DNA of 64,000 nt from Aquilaria yunnanensis (lineage: Eukaryota; Streptophyta; Magnoliopsida; Malvales; Thymelaeaceae): the NCBI GenBank assembly GCA_039654915.1, contig CM077594.1, positions 72,844,393 through 72,908,392 on the forward strand. Direction: 5' to 3'. Position numbers and translations under genes: made by a program. The notes beneath the pieces were generated by a model. That model was not told the origin of the DNA. It did not search any database and saw only the letters and a program-made list of their open reading frames with translations. Each line of letters opens with the position of its first letter. Within the stretch, counting starts at the first letter, position 1. Of this stretch, positions 26,117-39,787 are shown in pieces.

Positions 26117-29100
26117 CAAGTTGTGAATGTTTCTATTCCAAACAAAAATTTCCATTGCAAACAAGTTATGAATGTTCCCATTCCAAACAAGTTGTGAATG
26201 TTTCCATTTCATTTTAAATAATTTGTGAACTTTGCGATTCCAGGCAAGTTGTGAATGTTTCCATTTCATTTTAAACAATTTGTGAACTTTGCGATTCCAG
26301 GCAAGTTGTGAATGCTTCCATTCTAAAATACTTGTGTACATTTGAATTTCATTCTAAATAAGTTATGAATGTTTCAATTTCATTCTAAACAAGTTCTAGG
26401 CATTTCCATTCCAAACTAGATGTGAATGTTTCTACTCCAAACAAGTTGTCAATCTTTGTACTCCAAACAACTTGTAAGTGTTTCCATTTGATTCTAAACA
26501 AGTAGTCAAACTTTCTATCCCAAACAAGCTATGAATGTTTCTATCCCAAACAAGTTTTGATTGTTTTCTTTTTATTCTAAACAAGTTCTGGATGTTTCCT
26601 CTCTGAACTAGTTATGAATGTTTTCATTACAAACCAATTGTGAATGTTTCCATTTCATTCTAAACAAGTTCTAAATATTTCCTTTCCAAACTAGTTCAGA
26701 CTGTTTCTATTCTAAAAAAGTTGTGAATGTTCCCATTTCATTCTAAACAGGTTATGAATGTTTCCATTCCACACTAAACAAGTTCTAGTTGCTTCCCTTC
26801 CAAACTAGTTTTGAATGTTTCCATTTCAATCTATACAATTTGTGAGTGTTTTGATGCTAAACTAATTGTGATTGTTTTCCTTCCAAACTTGTTGTTAATG
26901 TTTTCATTTGAAACTAATTATGTATGTTTCCATTTTTTTTTAAACAAGTTGTTAATGTTTTGATTCCAAACAAGTTGTGAATGTTGGCAATTCATTCTAA
27001 ACAACTTGTGAATGTTTCCATTCTAAACAAGTTGTGAATTTTTCTATTCCAAACAAGCTGTGAAAGTTTCAATTTTATTCTAAACAAGTTGTTAATGTTT
27101 CTATTCCAAAAAAGTTGTGAATGTTTCTTTTCCAAACAAGTTGCAAATGTTTCAATTTTATTCCAAACAGGTTATGACTAGTTCTATTACAAATTAGTTA
27201 TGAATGCTTTCGATTCATTCTAAACAAGTTGTGAACATTTCCATTCCGAATGGGTCATTAATATTTCCATTTAATTCTGAACAAGTTGTGAACGTTTTTT
27301 CCAAAGAACTTGTGAATGTTTTTACTTCATTCTAAATAAGTTATGAATGTTTCCATTCTAAACTAGTTGTGAATGTTTTCATTTGAAACCAGTTGTGAAT
27401 GTTTCCATTCCTTTCTAAACAAGTTGTCAATGTTTCCAATTCATTCTAAACAAGTTGTGAATGTTTCCATTCCAAATAGGTTGTGAATGTTTCCATTCCA
27501 AATAAGTTGTGAAAATTTGCATTTCATTGTAAACAAGTTGTGAATGTTTCTATTCCACAAAAGTTGTGAATGTTTCTATTCCAGAGAAGTTGTTAATGTT
27601 TCCATTTTCTTGCAAATAGATTGTGAGTGTCTCCATTCCAAACTAGTTGTGATTGTTTCCAATTCATTATAAACAAGTTATGAAAGTTTCTATTCCAAAT
27701 TGGTTGTGAATGTTTCCATTTTGTTCCAAACAAGTTATAAATGTTTCCTCTGCAAACAAGTTGTGAAAGTTTCTATTTTCATTCTTAGCAATTTATGAAT
27801 GTTTCTATTCCAAAGATGTTGCAAATGCTTCTATTTGATTCTAAACAAGTTGTGAATGTTTGCATCCCAATCTAAATCTGTTGTGGATGTTCCCATTTAG
27901 TTCTAAATAAATTATGATTATTTTCATTCCAAACAAGTTGTGAATGTTTCCAATCCAAATAAATTGACTTCGCTTCTACTCCATATGAGTTGTGAATGTT
28001 TCCATTTCATTCTAAACACATTGTGAATGCTTCTATCCCAAACAAGTTGTGAATGTTTCTATTCCGCACAAGTTATGAATGTTTCCATTTCATTCTAAAT
28101 AAGTTGTGGATGTTTCCATTCCAAACTAGTTGTGAATGTTTTTATTGCAACCCAGTTGTGAATGTTTCTACCTCATTCTGAACAAGTTGTGAATATTTCC
28201 ATTTCATTCTAAGCAAGTTGTAAACATTTTAATTCTAAACTAGTTGTGGATGTTTTTATTCCAAACCAATTCTAAACAAGTTGTGAATGTTTCTATTCTG
28301 AACATGTTGTCAAGATTTCTATTCCAAACAAGTTGTTAATGATTCCTTTCCAAACATTTTGTGAATGTTTTTATTCCAAAAAAGTTGTAAACGTTTCCAT
28401 AATATTTTAAGTAAGTTGTGAATGTTTCCATTCCAAACTAGTTGTGAATGTTTCAATCTCATTTAAACAAGTTGTGAATGTTTCCCTTCCAAAGTAGATG
28501 TGAATGCTTCCATTCCATTCGAACAAGTTGTGAAAGTTTTGATTCCAAACTATTTGTTAATGTTTCCATTTCATTCTAACCTAGTTTTGAATGTTTCCTT
28601 TCTAAAACAAGTTGTGAAAGGTTCACTTCCAAAAATGCTATGAAAGTTTCCATTTCATTCTAAGCAAGTTGTGAAATTTTTTCTCCAAATTAAGTTATGA
28701 AAGTGTCCACTTCACTCCAATCAAGTTGTAAGTGTTTTTCTTTGAAACAAGTTGTGAATGTTTTCAATGCTTTCTAAATGAGTTCTGAAAGTTTTCATTT
28801 ACTTCTAAAAAGTTCTGAATGATTCCATTTAGGACTAGTTGAGAATGCTTCCATTCCAAACTACTTCTGCATGTTTCATTTCATTCTAACAACTTGTGAA
28901 TGTTTACATTCCAAATTTTTTGGGAATGTTTTTGCTTCATTCTAAATAAGTTGCGAATGTTTCTGATTCATTATAAAAAAATTGTAAATGTTTCCATTCC
29001 ATTCCAAACTAGTTTCCATTTCAATCCACACAAGTTGTGCATGGTTCCATTTCATTCTAAACAAGTTGTGAACGTTTCTATTCCAAACTTGTTGTGAATG

Positions 29101-29339
29101 TTTCCTTTTATTTCTAAGCAAGTTAAGAATGTTTCCAATCTAAACTATCTGTCAATGTTTCCATTTCATTCCAAACAAGTTGTGAATGTTTCAATTCCAA
29201 ACAAGATGTAAATGTTTCTTTTCCAAACAAGTTGTGAATGTTTCCATTTCACTCTAAAGAAGATGGGAATGTTTCTCTTTGAAACAAGTTATGAATTTTT
29301 TCATTTCATTCCCAATTAGTTGTGAATGTTTCCATTCTA

Positions 29340-31116
29340 AACAAGTTATGAATGTTTCCATTCCAAACAAGTTCTGAATGTTTCTGTTCCAAACAAGTTG
29401 TTAATGTTTCCATTCATTGTAAACAAGTTGTGAGTGTTTCCATTCCAAACAAGTTGTGAAGGTTTTCTTTTCACTCTAAACAAGTTGGGAATGTTTCCAT
29501 TCCAATCACGTTATGAATGCTTCTATTCCACACAAGTTGTGAGTGTTTCCATTTCATTCTAAACAAGTTGTCAACATTTTTATTCCAAACAACTTGTGAA
29601 TGTTTCCATTTCATTATAAACAAGTTGTGATTGTTTTCATTCTAAACTGTTATGAATGTTCATAGCTTAATCTAAAAAAGGTGTAAATGTGTTTATTTTA
29701 AACTAGTTGTGAATGTTTCCACTACAAATAAGTTGTGAATGTTTCATTCCCAAAAAAGTTGTGAATGTTTCCATTTCAGTCTAACAAAATTATGAAGGTT
29801 TCTATTCCAAAGTTGTGAATGTTTCTATTTTATTCTAAACAAGTTGTGAGTGATTCCATTCCAAACTATATGTGAATGTTTTCTTTTGAAACTAGTTGTG
29901 AGTGTTTCCGTTTTGTTCTAAACAAGTTGTGAATGTTTTTATTTCAAACAAGTTGTCAATGTTTCCAAATCATTCTAAACTAGTTGTGAATTTTTCCATT
30001 ACAAACATGCTCTGATTGTTTCTATTCCGAACAACTTGTGAATGTTTCCATTTCATTCTAAACAAGTTCCTCATGTTTCTATTCCAAAACAAGTTGTGAA
30101 TGTTCTGATTAAATCTAAATGAGTTGTGAGTGTTTTCATTGCAAACTAGTTGTTAAGGTTTTGATTCCATTTGAAACAAATTGTGAATGTTTCCATTCCA
30201 AATTAGCAATGAATGTTTCAATTTCATTTTAAACAAGTTATAAATGTTTCTATTCCAAACAAGCTATGAATGTTTCTATTCTAAACAAATGTTTCCATTG
30301 CAAACATGTTGGGAATGTTTCTATTCGAAACATGTTGGGAATGTTTCTATTCGAAACATGTTGTAAATGTTTCCATTTCATTTTAAAAAATTTGTGAATG
30401 TTTCTATCCTAGGGATGTAGTGAATACTTCTATTTCATTCTAAACAAGTTGTGAATGCTTCCATTCTAAACTAATTGTGTATATTTCCATTTCATTCTAA
30501 ATAGATTGTGATTGTTTCCAATCCAAAGTTGTTGTGACTGTTTCAATTTTTTTCGAAACAAGTTCTAAACATTTCTTTTCCAAACAAGTTGTGAATGTTT
30601 CCATTCTAAACAAGTTGTTAATGCTTCTAGTCAAAACAAGTTGTAAATGTTTCGATTTCATTCTGAATAAGTAGTCAATGTTTCTATCCCAAAGAAGCTG
30701 TGAATGTTTCTATTCCAAACTAGTTGATAATGTCTTTTTTTTCTTCTAGACTAGTTGCGAATGTTTCCATTTGATCCTAAACAAGTTATGGATGCTTCTA
30801 TTCTGAACTAGTTTTCAATGTTTCCATTTCATTCTATACAATTTGTGAATGTTTTGAATGCCAAACTAGTTGTGAAAGTTTTCATTCGAAACCAGTTGTT
30901 AATGTTTCCATTTCATTCTACACAAGTTATGAACCTTTTCATTCTAGACAAGTGTTGAAAGTTTCTATTCTATACAAGTTGTGAATGTTTTACAAGTTTC
31001 TACTCCATAAAAGTTTTGAACATTTCCATTCCCAACAAGTTTTGAATCTTTCTATTCCAAACAAATTTAGAATGTTTACATTTCATTCTAAACAAGTTGT
31101 GAATGTTTGCATTCCA
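29340..31116 (+). repeat. Higher-order unit, copy 1 (divergent, about 1,777 bp)
   Basis: It has the same monomer order as the five units after it, but with point differences (for example GGGAATG at 29486 where the others have GTGAATG), an extra 26-bp monomer near 29735, and a doubled TCTATTCGAAACATGTTGGG stretch near 30310-30350. From 30407 onward it is in exact 1,729-bp register with copy 2. Confidence 0.85.
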
Positions 31117-34100
31117 AACTAGTTATGAATGTTTCCATTCCAAACAAGTTCTGAATGTTTCTGTTCCAAACAAGTTGTCAATGTTTCCATTCATTGTAAA
31201 CAAGTTGTGAGTGTTTCCATTCCGAACAAGTTGTGAAGGTTTTCTTTTCACTCTAAACAAGTTGTGAATGTTTCCATTCCAATCACGTTATGAATGCTTC
31301 TATTCCACACAAGTTGTGAGTGTTTCCATTTCATTCTAAACAAGTGGTCAACATTTTTATTCCAAACAACTTGTGAATGTTTCCATTTCATTATAAACAA
31401 GTTGTGATTGTTTTCATTCTAAACTGTTTATGAATGTTCACATCTTAATCTAAAAAAGGTGTAAATGTGTCTATTTTAAACTAGTTGTGAATGTTTCCAC
31501 TACAAATAAGTTGTGAATGTTTCCATTTCAGTCTAACAAAATTATGAAGGTTTCTATTCCAAAGAAGCTGTGAATGTTTCTATTTTATTCTAAACAAGTT
31601 GTGAGTGATTCCATTCCAAACTATATGTGAATGTTTTCTTTTGAAACTAGTTGTGAGTGTTTCCGTTTTGTTCTAAACAAGTTGTGAATGTTTTTATTTC
31701 AAACAAGTTGTCAATGTTTCCAAATCATTCTAAACTAGTTGTGAATTTTTCCATTACAAACATGCTCTGATTGTTTCTATTCCGAACAACTTGTGAATGT
31801 TTCCATTTCATTCTAAACAAGTTCCTCATGTTTCTATTCCAAAACAAGTTGTGAATGTTCTGATTAAATCTAAATGAGTTGTGAGTGTTTTCATTGCAAA
31901 CTAGTTGTTAAGGTTTTGATTCCATTTGAAACAAATTGTGAATGTTTCCATTCCAAATTAGCAATGAATGTTTCAATTTCATTTTAAACAAGTTATAAAT
32001 GTTTCTATTCCAAACAAGCTATGAATGTTTCTATTCTAAACAAATGTTTCCATTGCAAACATGTTGGGAATGTTTCTATTCGAAACATGTTGTAAATGTT
32101 TCCATTTCATTTTAAAAAATTTGTGAATGTTTCTATCCTAGGGATGTAGTGAATACTTCTATTTCATTCTAAACAAGTTGTGAATGCTTCCATTCTAAAC
32201 TAATTGTGTATATTTCCATTTCATTCTAAATAGATTGTGATTGTTTCCAATCCAAAGTTGTTGTGACTGTTTCAATTTTTTTCGAAACAAGTTCTAAACA
32301 TTTCTTTTCCAAACAAGTTGTGAATGTTTCCATTCTAAACAAGTTGTTAATGCTTCTAGTCAAAACAAGTTGTAAATGTTTCGATTTCATTCTGAATAAG
32401 TAGTCAATGTTTCTATCCCAAAGAAGCTGTGAATGTTTCTATTCCAAACTAGTTGATAATGTCTTTTTTTTCTTCTAGACTAGTTGCGAATGTTTCCATT
32501 TGATCCTAAACAAGTTATGGATGCTTCTATTCTGAACTAGTTTTCAATGTTTCCATTTCATTCTATACAATTTGTGAATGTTTTGAATGCCAAACTAGTT
32601 GTGAAAGTTTTCATTCGAAACCAGTTGTTAATGTTTCCATTTCATTCTACACAAGTTATGAACCTTTTCATTCTAGACAAGTGTTGAAAGTTTCTATTCT
32701 ATACAAGTTGTGAATGTTTTACAAGTTTCTACTCCATAAAAGTTTTGAACATTTCCATTCCCAACAAGTTTTGAATCTTTCTATTCCAAACAAATTTAGA
32801 ATGTTTACATTTCATTCTAAACAAGTTGTGAATGTTTGCATTCCAAACTAGTTATGAATGTTTCCATTCCAAACAAGTTCTGAATGTTTCTGTTCCAAAC
32901 AAGTTGTCAATGTTTCCATTCATTGTAAACAAGTTGTGAGTGTTTCCATTCCGAACAAGTTGTGAAGGTTTTCTTTTCACTCTAAACAAGTTGTGAATGT
33001 TTCCATTCCAATCACGTTATGAATGCTTCTATTCCACACAAGTTGTGAGTGTTTCCATTTCATTCTAAACAAGTGGTCAACATTTTTATTCCAAACAACT
33101 TGTGAATGTTTCCATTTCATTATAAACAAGTTGTGATTGTTTTCATTCTAAACTGTTTATGAATGTTCACATCTTAATCTAAAAAAGGTGTAAATGTGTC
33201 TATTTTAAACTAGTTGTGAATGTTTCCACTACAAATAAGTTGTGAATGTTTCCATTTCAGTCTAACAAAATTATGAAGGTTTCTATTCCAAAGAAGCTGT
33301 GAATGTTTCTATTTTATTCTAAACAAGTTGTGAGTGATTCCATTCCAAACTATATGTGAATGTTTTCTTTTGAAACTAGTTGTGAGTGTTTCCGTTTTGT
33401 TCTAAACAAGTTGTGAATGTTTTTATTTCAAACAAGTTGTCAATGTTTCCAAATCATTCTAAACTAGTTGTGAATTTTTCCATTACAAACATGCTCTGAT
33501 TGTTTCTATTCCGAACAACTTGTGAATGTTTCCATTTCATTCTAAACAAGTTCCTCATGTTTCTATTCCAAAACAAGTTGTGAATGTTCTGATTAAATCT
33601 AAATGAGTTGTGAGTGTTTTCATTGCAAACTAGTTGTTAAGGTTTTGATTCCATTTGAAACAAATTGTGAATGTTTCCATTCCAAATTAGCAATGAATGT
33701 TTCAATTTCATTTTAAACAAGTTATAAATGTTTCTATTCCAAACAAGCTATGAATGTTTCTATTCTAAACAAATGTTTCCATTGCAAACATGTTGGGAAT
33801 GTTTCTATTCGAAACATGTTGTAAATGTTTCCATTTCATTTTAAAAAATTTGTGAATGTTTCTATCCTAGGGATGTAGTGAATACTTCTATTTCATTCTA
33901 AACAAGTTGTGAATGCTTCCATTCTAAACTAATTGTGTATATTTCCATTTCATTCTAAATAGATTGTGATTGTTTCCAATCCAAAGTTGTTGTGACTGTT
34001 TCAATTTTTTTCGAAACAAGTTCTAAACATTTCTTTTCCAAACAAGTTGTGAATGTTTCCATTCTAAACAAGTTGTTAATGCTTCTAGTCAAAACAAGTT

Positions 34101-37100
34101 GTAAATGTTTCGATTTCATTCTGAATAAGTAGTCAATGTTTCTATCCCAAAGAAGCTGTGAATGTTTCTATTCCAAACTAGTTGATAATGTCTTTTTTTT
34201 CTTCTAGACTAGTTGCGAATGTTTCCATTTGATCCTAAACAAGTTATGGATGCTTCTATTCTGAACTAGTTTTCAATGTTTCCATTTCATTCTATACAAT
34301 TTGTGAATGTTTTGAATGCCAAACTAGTTGTGAAAGTTTTCATTCGAAACCAGTTGTTAATGTTTCCATTTCATTCTACACAAGTTATGAACCTTTTCAT
34401 TCTAGACAAGTGTTGAAAGTTTCTATTCTATACAAGTTGTGAATGTTTTACAAGTTTCTACTCCATAAAAGTTTTGAACATTTCCATTCCCAACAAGTTT
34501 TGAATCTTTCTATTCCAAACAAATTTAGAATGTTTACATTTCATTCTAAACAAGTTGTGAATGTTTGCATTCCAAACTAGTTATGAATGTTTCCATTCCA
34601 AACAAGTTCTGAATGTTTCTGTTCCAAACAAGTTGTCAATGTTTCCATTCATTGTAAACAAGTTGTGAGTGTTTCCATTCCGAACAAGTTGTGAAGGTTT
34701 TCTTTTCACTCTAAACAAGTTGTGAATGTTTCCATTCCAATCACGTTATGAATGCTTCTATTCCACACAAGTTGTGAGTGTTTCCATTTCATTCTAAACA
34801 AGTGGTCAACATTTTTATTCCAAACAACTTGTGAATGTTTCCATTTCATTATAAACAAGTTGTGATTGTTTTCATTCTAAACTGTTTATGAATGTTCACA
34901 TCTTAATCTAAAAAAGGTGTAAATGTGTCTATTTTAAACTAGTTGTGAATGTTTCCACTACAAATAAGTTGTGAATGTTTCCATTTCAGTCTAACAAAAT
35001 TATGAAGGTTTCTATTCCAAAGAAGCTGTGAATGTTTCTATTTTATTCTAAACAAGTTGTGAGTGATTCCATTCCAAACTATATGTGAATGTTTTCTTTT
35101 GAAACTAGTTGTGAGTGTTTCCGTTTTGTTCTAAACAAGTTGTGAATGTTTTTATTTCAAACAAGTTGTCAATGTTTCCAAATCATTCTAAACTAGTTGT
35201 GAATTTTTCCATTACAAACATGCTCTGATTGTTTCTATTCCGAACAACTTGTGAATGTTTCCATTTCATTCTAAACAAGTTCCTCATGTTTCTATTCCAA
35301 AACAAGTTGTGAATGTTCTGATTAAATCTAAATGAGTTGTGAGTGTTTTCATTGCAAACTAGTTGTTAAGGTTTTGATTCCATTTGAAACAAATTGTGAA
35401 TGTTTCCATTCCAAATTAGCAATGAATGTTTCAATTTCATTTTAAACAAGTTATAAATGTTTCTATTCCAAACAAGCTATGAATGTTTCTATTCTAAACA
35501 AATGTTTCCATTGCAAACATGTTGGGAATGTTTCTATTCGAAACATGTTGTAAATGTTTCCATTTCATTTTAAAAAATTTGTGAATGTTTCTATCCTAGG
35601 GATGTAGTGAATACTTCTATTTCATTCTAAACAAGTTGTGAATGCTTCCATTCTAAACTAATTGTGTATATTTCCATTTCATTCTAAATAGATTGTGATT
35701 GTTTCCAATCCAAAGTTGTTGTGACTGTTTCAATTTTTTTCGAAACAAGTTCTAAACATTTCTTTTCCAAACAAGTTGTGAATGTTTCCATTCTAAACAA
35801 GTTGTTAATGCTTCTAGTCAAAACAAGTTGTAAATGTTTCGATTTCATTCTGAATAAGTAGTCAATGTTTCTATCCCAAAGAAGCTGTGAATGTTTCTAT
35901 TCCAAACTAGTTGATAATGTCTTTTTTTTCTTCTAGACTAGTTGCGAATGTTTCCATTTGATCCTAAACAAGTTATGGATGCTTCTATTCTGAACTAGTT
36001 TTCAATGTTTCCATTTCATTCTATACAATTTGTGAATGTTTTGAATGCCAAACTAGTTGTGAAAGTTTTCATTCGAAACCAGTTGTTAATGTTTCCATTT
36101 CATTCTACACAAGTTATGAACCTTTTCATTCTAGACAAGTGTTGAAAGTTTCTATTCTATACAAGTTGTGAATGTTTTACAAGTTTCTACTCCATAAAAG
36201 TTTTGAACATTTCCATTCCCAACAAGTTTTGAATCTTTCTATTCCAAACAAATTTAGAATGTTTACATTTCATTCTAAACAAGTTGTGAATGTTTGCATT
36301 CCAAACTAGTTATGAATGTTTCCATTCCAAACAAGTTCTGAATGTTTCTGTTCCAAACAAGTTGTCAATGTTTCCATTCATTGTAAACAAGTTGTGAGTG
36401 TTTCCATTCCGAACAAGTTGTGAAGGTTTTCTTTTCACTCTAAACAAGTTGTGAATGTTTCCATTCCAATCACGTTATGAATGCTTCTATTCCACACAAG
36501 TTGTGAGTGTTTCCATTTCATTCTAAACAAGTGGTCAACATTTTTATTCCAAACAACTTGTGAATGTTTCCATTTCATTATAAACAAGTTGTGATTGTTT
36601 TCATTCTAAACTGTTTATGAATGTTCACATCTTAATCTAAAAAAGGTGTAAATGTGTCTATTTTAAACTAGTTGTGAATGTTTCCACTACAAATAAGTTG
36701 TGAATGTTTCCATTTCAGTCTAACAAAATTATGAAGGTTTCTATTCCAAAGAAGCTGTGAATGTTTCTATTTTATTCTAAACAAGTTGTGAGTGATTCCA
36801 TTCCAAACTATATGTGAATGTTTTCTTTTGAAACTAGTTGTGAGTGTTTCCGTTTTGTTCTAAACAAGTTGTGAATGTTTTTATTTCAAACAAGTTGTCA
36901 ATGTTTCCAAATCATTCTAAACTAGTTGTGAATTTTTCCATTACAAACATGCTCTGATTGTTTCTATTCCGAACAACTTGTGAATGTTTCCATTTCATTC
37001 TAAACAAGTTCCTCATGTTTCTATTCCAAAACAAGTTGTGAATGTTCTGATTAAATCTAAATGAGTTGTGAGTGTTTTCATTGCAAACTAGTTGTTAAGG

Positions 37101-39787
37101 TTTTGATTCCATTTGAAACAAATTGTGAATGTTTCCATTCCAAATTAGCAATGAATGTTTCAATTTCATTTTAAACAAGTTATAAATGTTTCTATTCCAA
37201 ACAAGCTATGAATGTTTCTATTCTAAACAAATGTTTCCATTGCAAACATGTTGGGAATGTTTCTATTCGAAACATGTTGTAAATGTTTCCATTTCATTTT
37301 AAAAAATTTGTGAATGTTTCTATCCTAGGGATGTAGTGAATACTTCTATTTCATTCTAAACAAGTTGTGAATGCTTCCATTCTAAACTAATTGTGTATAT
37401 TTCCATTTCATTCTAAATAGATTGTGATTGTTTCCAATCCAAAGTTGTTGTGACTGTTTCAATTTTTTTCGAAACAAGTTCTAAACATTTCTTTTCCAAA
37501 CAAGTTGTGAATGTTTCCATTCTAAACAAGTTGTTAATGCTTCTAGTCAAAACAAGTTGTAAATGTTTCGATTTCATTCTGAATAAGTAGTCAATGTTTC
37601 TATCCCAAAGAAGCTGTGAATGTTTCTATTCCAAACTAGTTGATAATGTCTTTTTTTTCTTCTAGACTAGTTGCGAATGTTTCCATTTGATCCTAAACAA
37701 GTTATGGATGCTTCTATTCTGAACTAGTTTTCAATGTTTCCATTTCATTCTATACAATTTGTGAATGTTTTGAATGCCAAACTAGTTGTGAAAGTTTTCA
37801 TTCGAAACCAGTTGTTAATGTTTCCATTTCATTCTACACAAGTTATGAACCTTTTCATTCTAGACAAGTGTTGAAAGTTTCTATTCTATACAAGTTGTGA
37901 ATGTTTTACAAGTTTCTACTCCATAAAAGTTTTGAACATTTCCATTCCCAACAAGTTTTGAATCTTTCTATTCCAAACAAATTTAGAATGTTTACATTTC
38001 ATTCTAAACAAGTTGTGAATGTTTGCATTCCAAACTAGTTATGAATGTTTCCATTCCAAACAAGTTCTGAATGTTTCTGTTCCAAACAAGTTGTCAATGT
38101 TTCCATTCATTGTAAACAAGTTGTGAGTGTTTCCATTCCGAACAAGTTGTGAAGGTTTTCTTTTCACTCTAAACAAGTTGTGAATGTTTCCATTCCAATC
38201 ACGTTATGAATGCTTCTATTCCACACAAGTTGTGAGTGTTTCCATTTCATTCTAAACAAGTGGTCAACATTTTTATTCCAAACAACTTGTGAATGTTTCC
38301 ATTTCATTATAAACAAGTTGTGATTGTTTTCATTCTAAACTGTTTATGAATGTTCACATCTTAATCTAAAAAAGGTGTAAATGTGTCTATTTTAAACTAG
38401 TTGTGAATGTTTCCACTACAAATAAGTTGTGAATGTTTCCATTTCAGTCTAACAAAATTATGAAGGTTTCTATTCCAAAGAAGCTGTGAATGTTTCTATT
38501 TTATTCTAAACAAGTTGTGAGTGATTCCATTCCAAACTATATGTGAATGTTTTCTTTTGAAACTAGTTGTGAGTGTTTCCGTTTTGTTCTAAACAAGTTG
38601 TGAATGTTTTTATTTCAAACAAGTTGTCAATGTTTCCAAATCATTCTAAACTAGTTGTGAATTTTTCCATTACAAACATGCTCTGATTGTTTCTATTCCG
38701 AACAACTTGTGAATGTTTCCATTTCATTCTAAACAAGTTCCTCATGTTTCTATTCCAAAACAAGTTGTGAATGTTCTGATTAAATCTAAATGAGTTGTGA
38801 GTGTTTTCATTGCAAACTAGTTGTTAAGGTTTTGATTCCATTTGAAACAAATTGTGAATGTTTCCATTCCAAATTAGCAATGAATGTTTCAATTTCATTT
38901 TAAACAAGTTATAAATGTTTCTATTCCAAACAAGCTATGAATGTTTCTATTCTAAACAAATGTTTCCATTGCAAACATGTTGGGAATGTTTCTATTCGAA
39001 ACATGTTGTAAATGTTTCCATTTCATTTTAAAAAATTTGTGAATGTTTCTATCCTAGGGATGTAGTGAATACTTCTATTTCATTCTAAACAAGTTGTGAA
39101 TGCTTCCATTCTAAACTAATTGTGTATATTTCCATTTCATTCTAAATAGATTGTGATTGTTTCCAATCCAAAGTTGTTGTGACTGTTTCAATTTTTTTCG
39201 AAACAAGTTCTAAACATTTCTTTTCCAAACAAGTTGTGAATGTTTCCATTCTAAACAAGTTGTTAATGCTTCTAGTCAAAACAAGTTGTAAATGTTTCGA
39301 TTTCATTCTGAATAAGTAGTCAATGTTTCTATCCCAAAGAAGCTGTGAATGTTTCTATTCCAAACTAGTTGATAATGTCTTTTTTTTCTTCTAGACTAGT
39401 TGCGAATGTTTCCATTTGATCCTAAACAAGTTATGGATGCTTCTATTCTGAACTAGTTTTCAATGTTTCCATTTCATTCTATACAATTTGTGAATGTTTT
39501 GAATGCCAAACTAGTTGTGAAAGTTTTCATTCGAAACCAGTTGTTAATGTTTCCATTTCATTCTACACAAGTTATGAACCTTTTCATTCTAGACAAGTGT
39601 TGAAAGTTTCTATTCTATACAAGTTGTGAATGTTTTACAAGTTTCTACTCCATAAAAGTTTTGAACATTTCCATTCCCAACAAGTTTTGAATCTTTCTAT
39701 TCCAAACAAATTTAGAATGTTTACATTTCATTCTAAACAAATTGTGAATGTTTGCATTCCAAACTAGTTATGAATGTTTCCATTCCA
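31117..39787 (+). repeat. Higher-order units 2-6, exact 1,729-bp period
   Basis: Two independent anchors keep an exact period. ATGCTTCTAG falls at 30621, 32350, 34079, 35808, 37537 and 39266. TTTCTGTTCC falls at 31158, 32887, 34616, 36345 and 38074. Copies run from about 31117, 32846, 34575, 36304 and 38033; the last is followed by roughly 26 bp of the next unit before divergence at about 39787. By eye the copies are nearly identical; one difference is A at 39741 where the earlier units have G. This implies very recent amplification, or an assembly effect. Confidence 0.9.
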
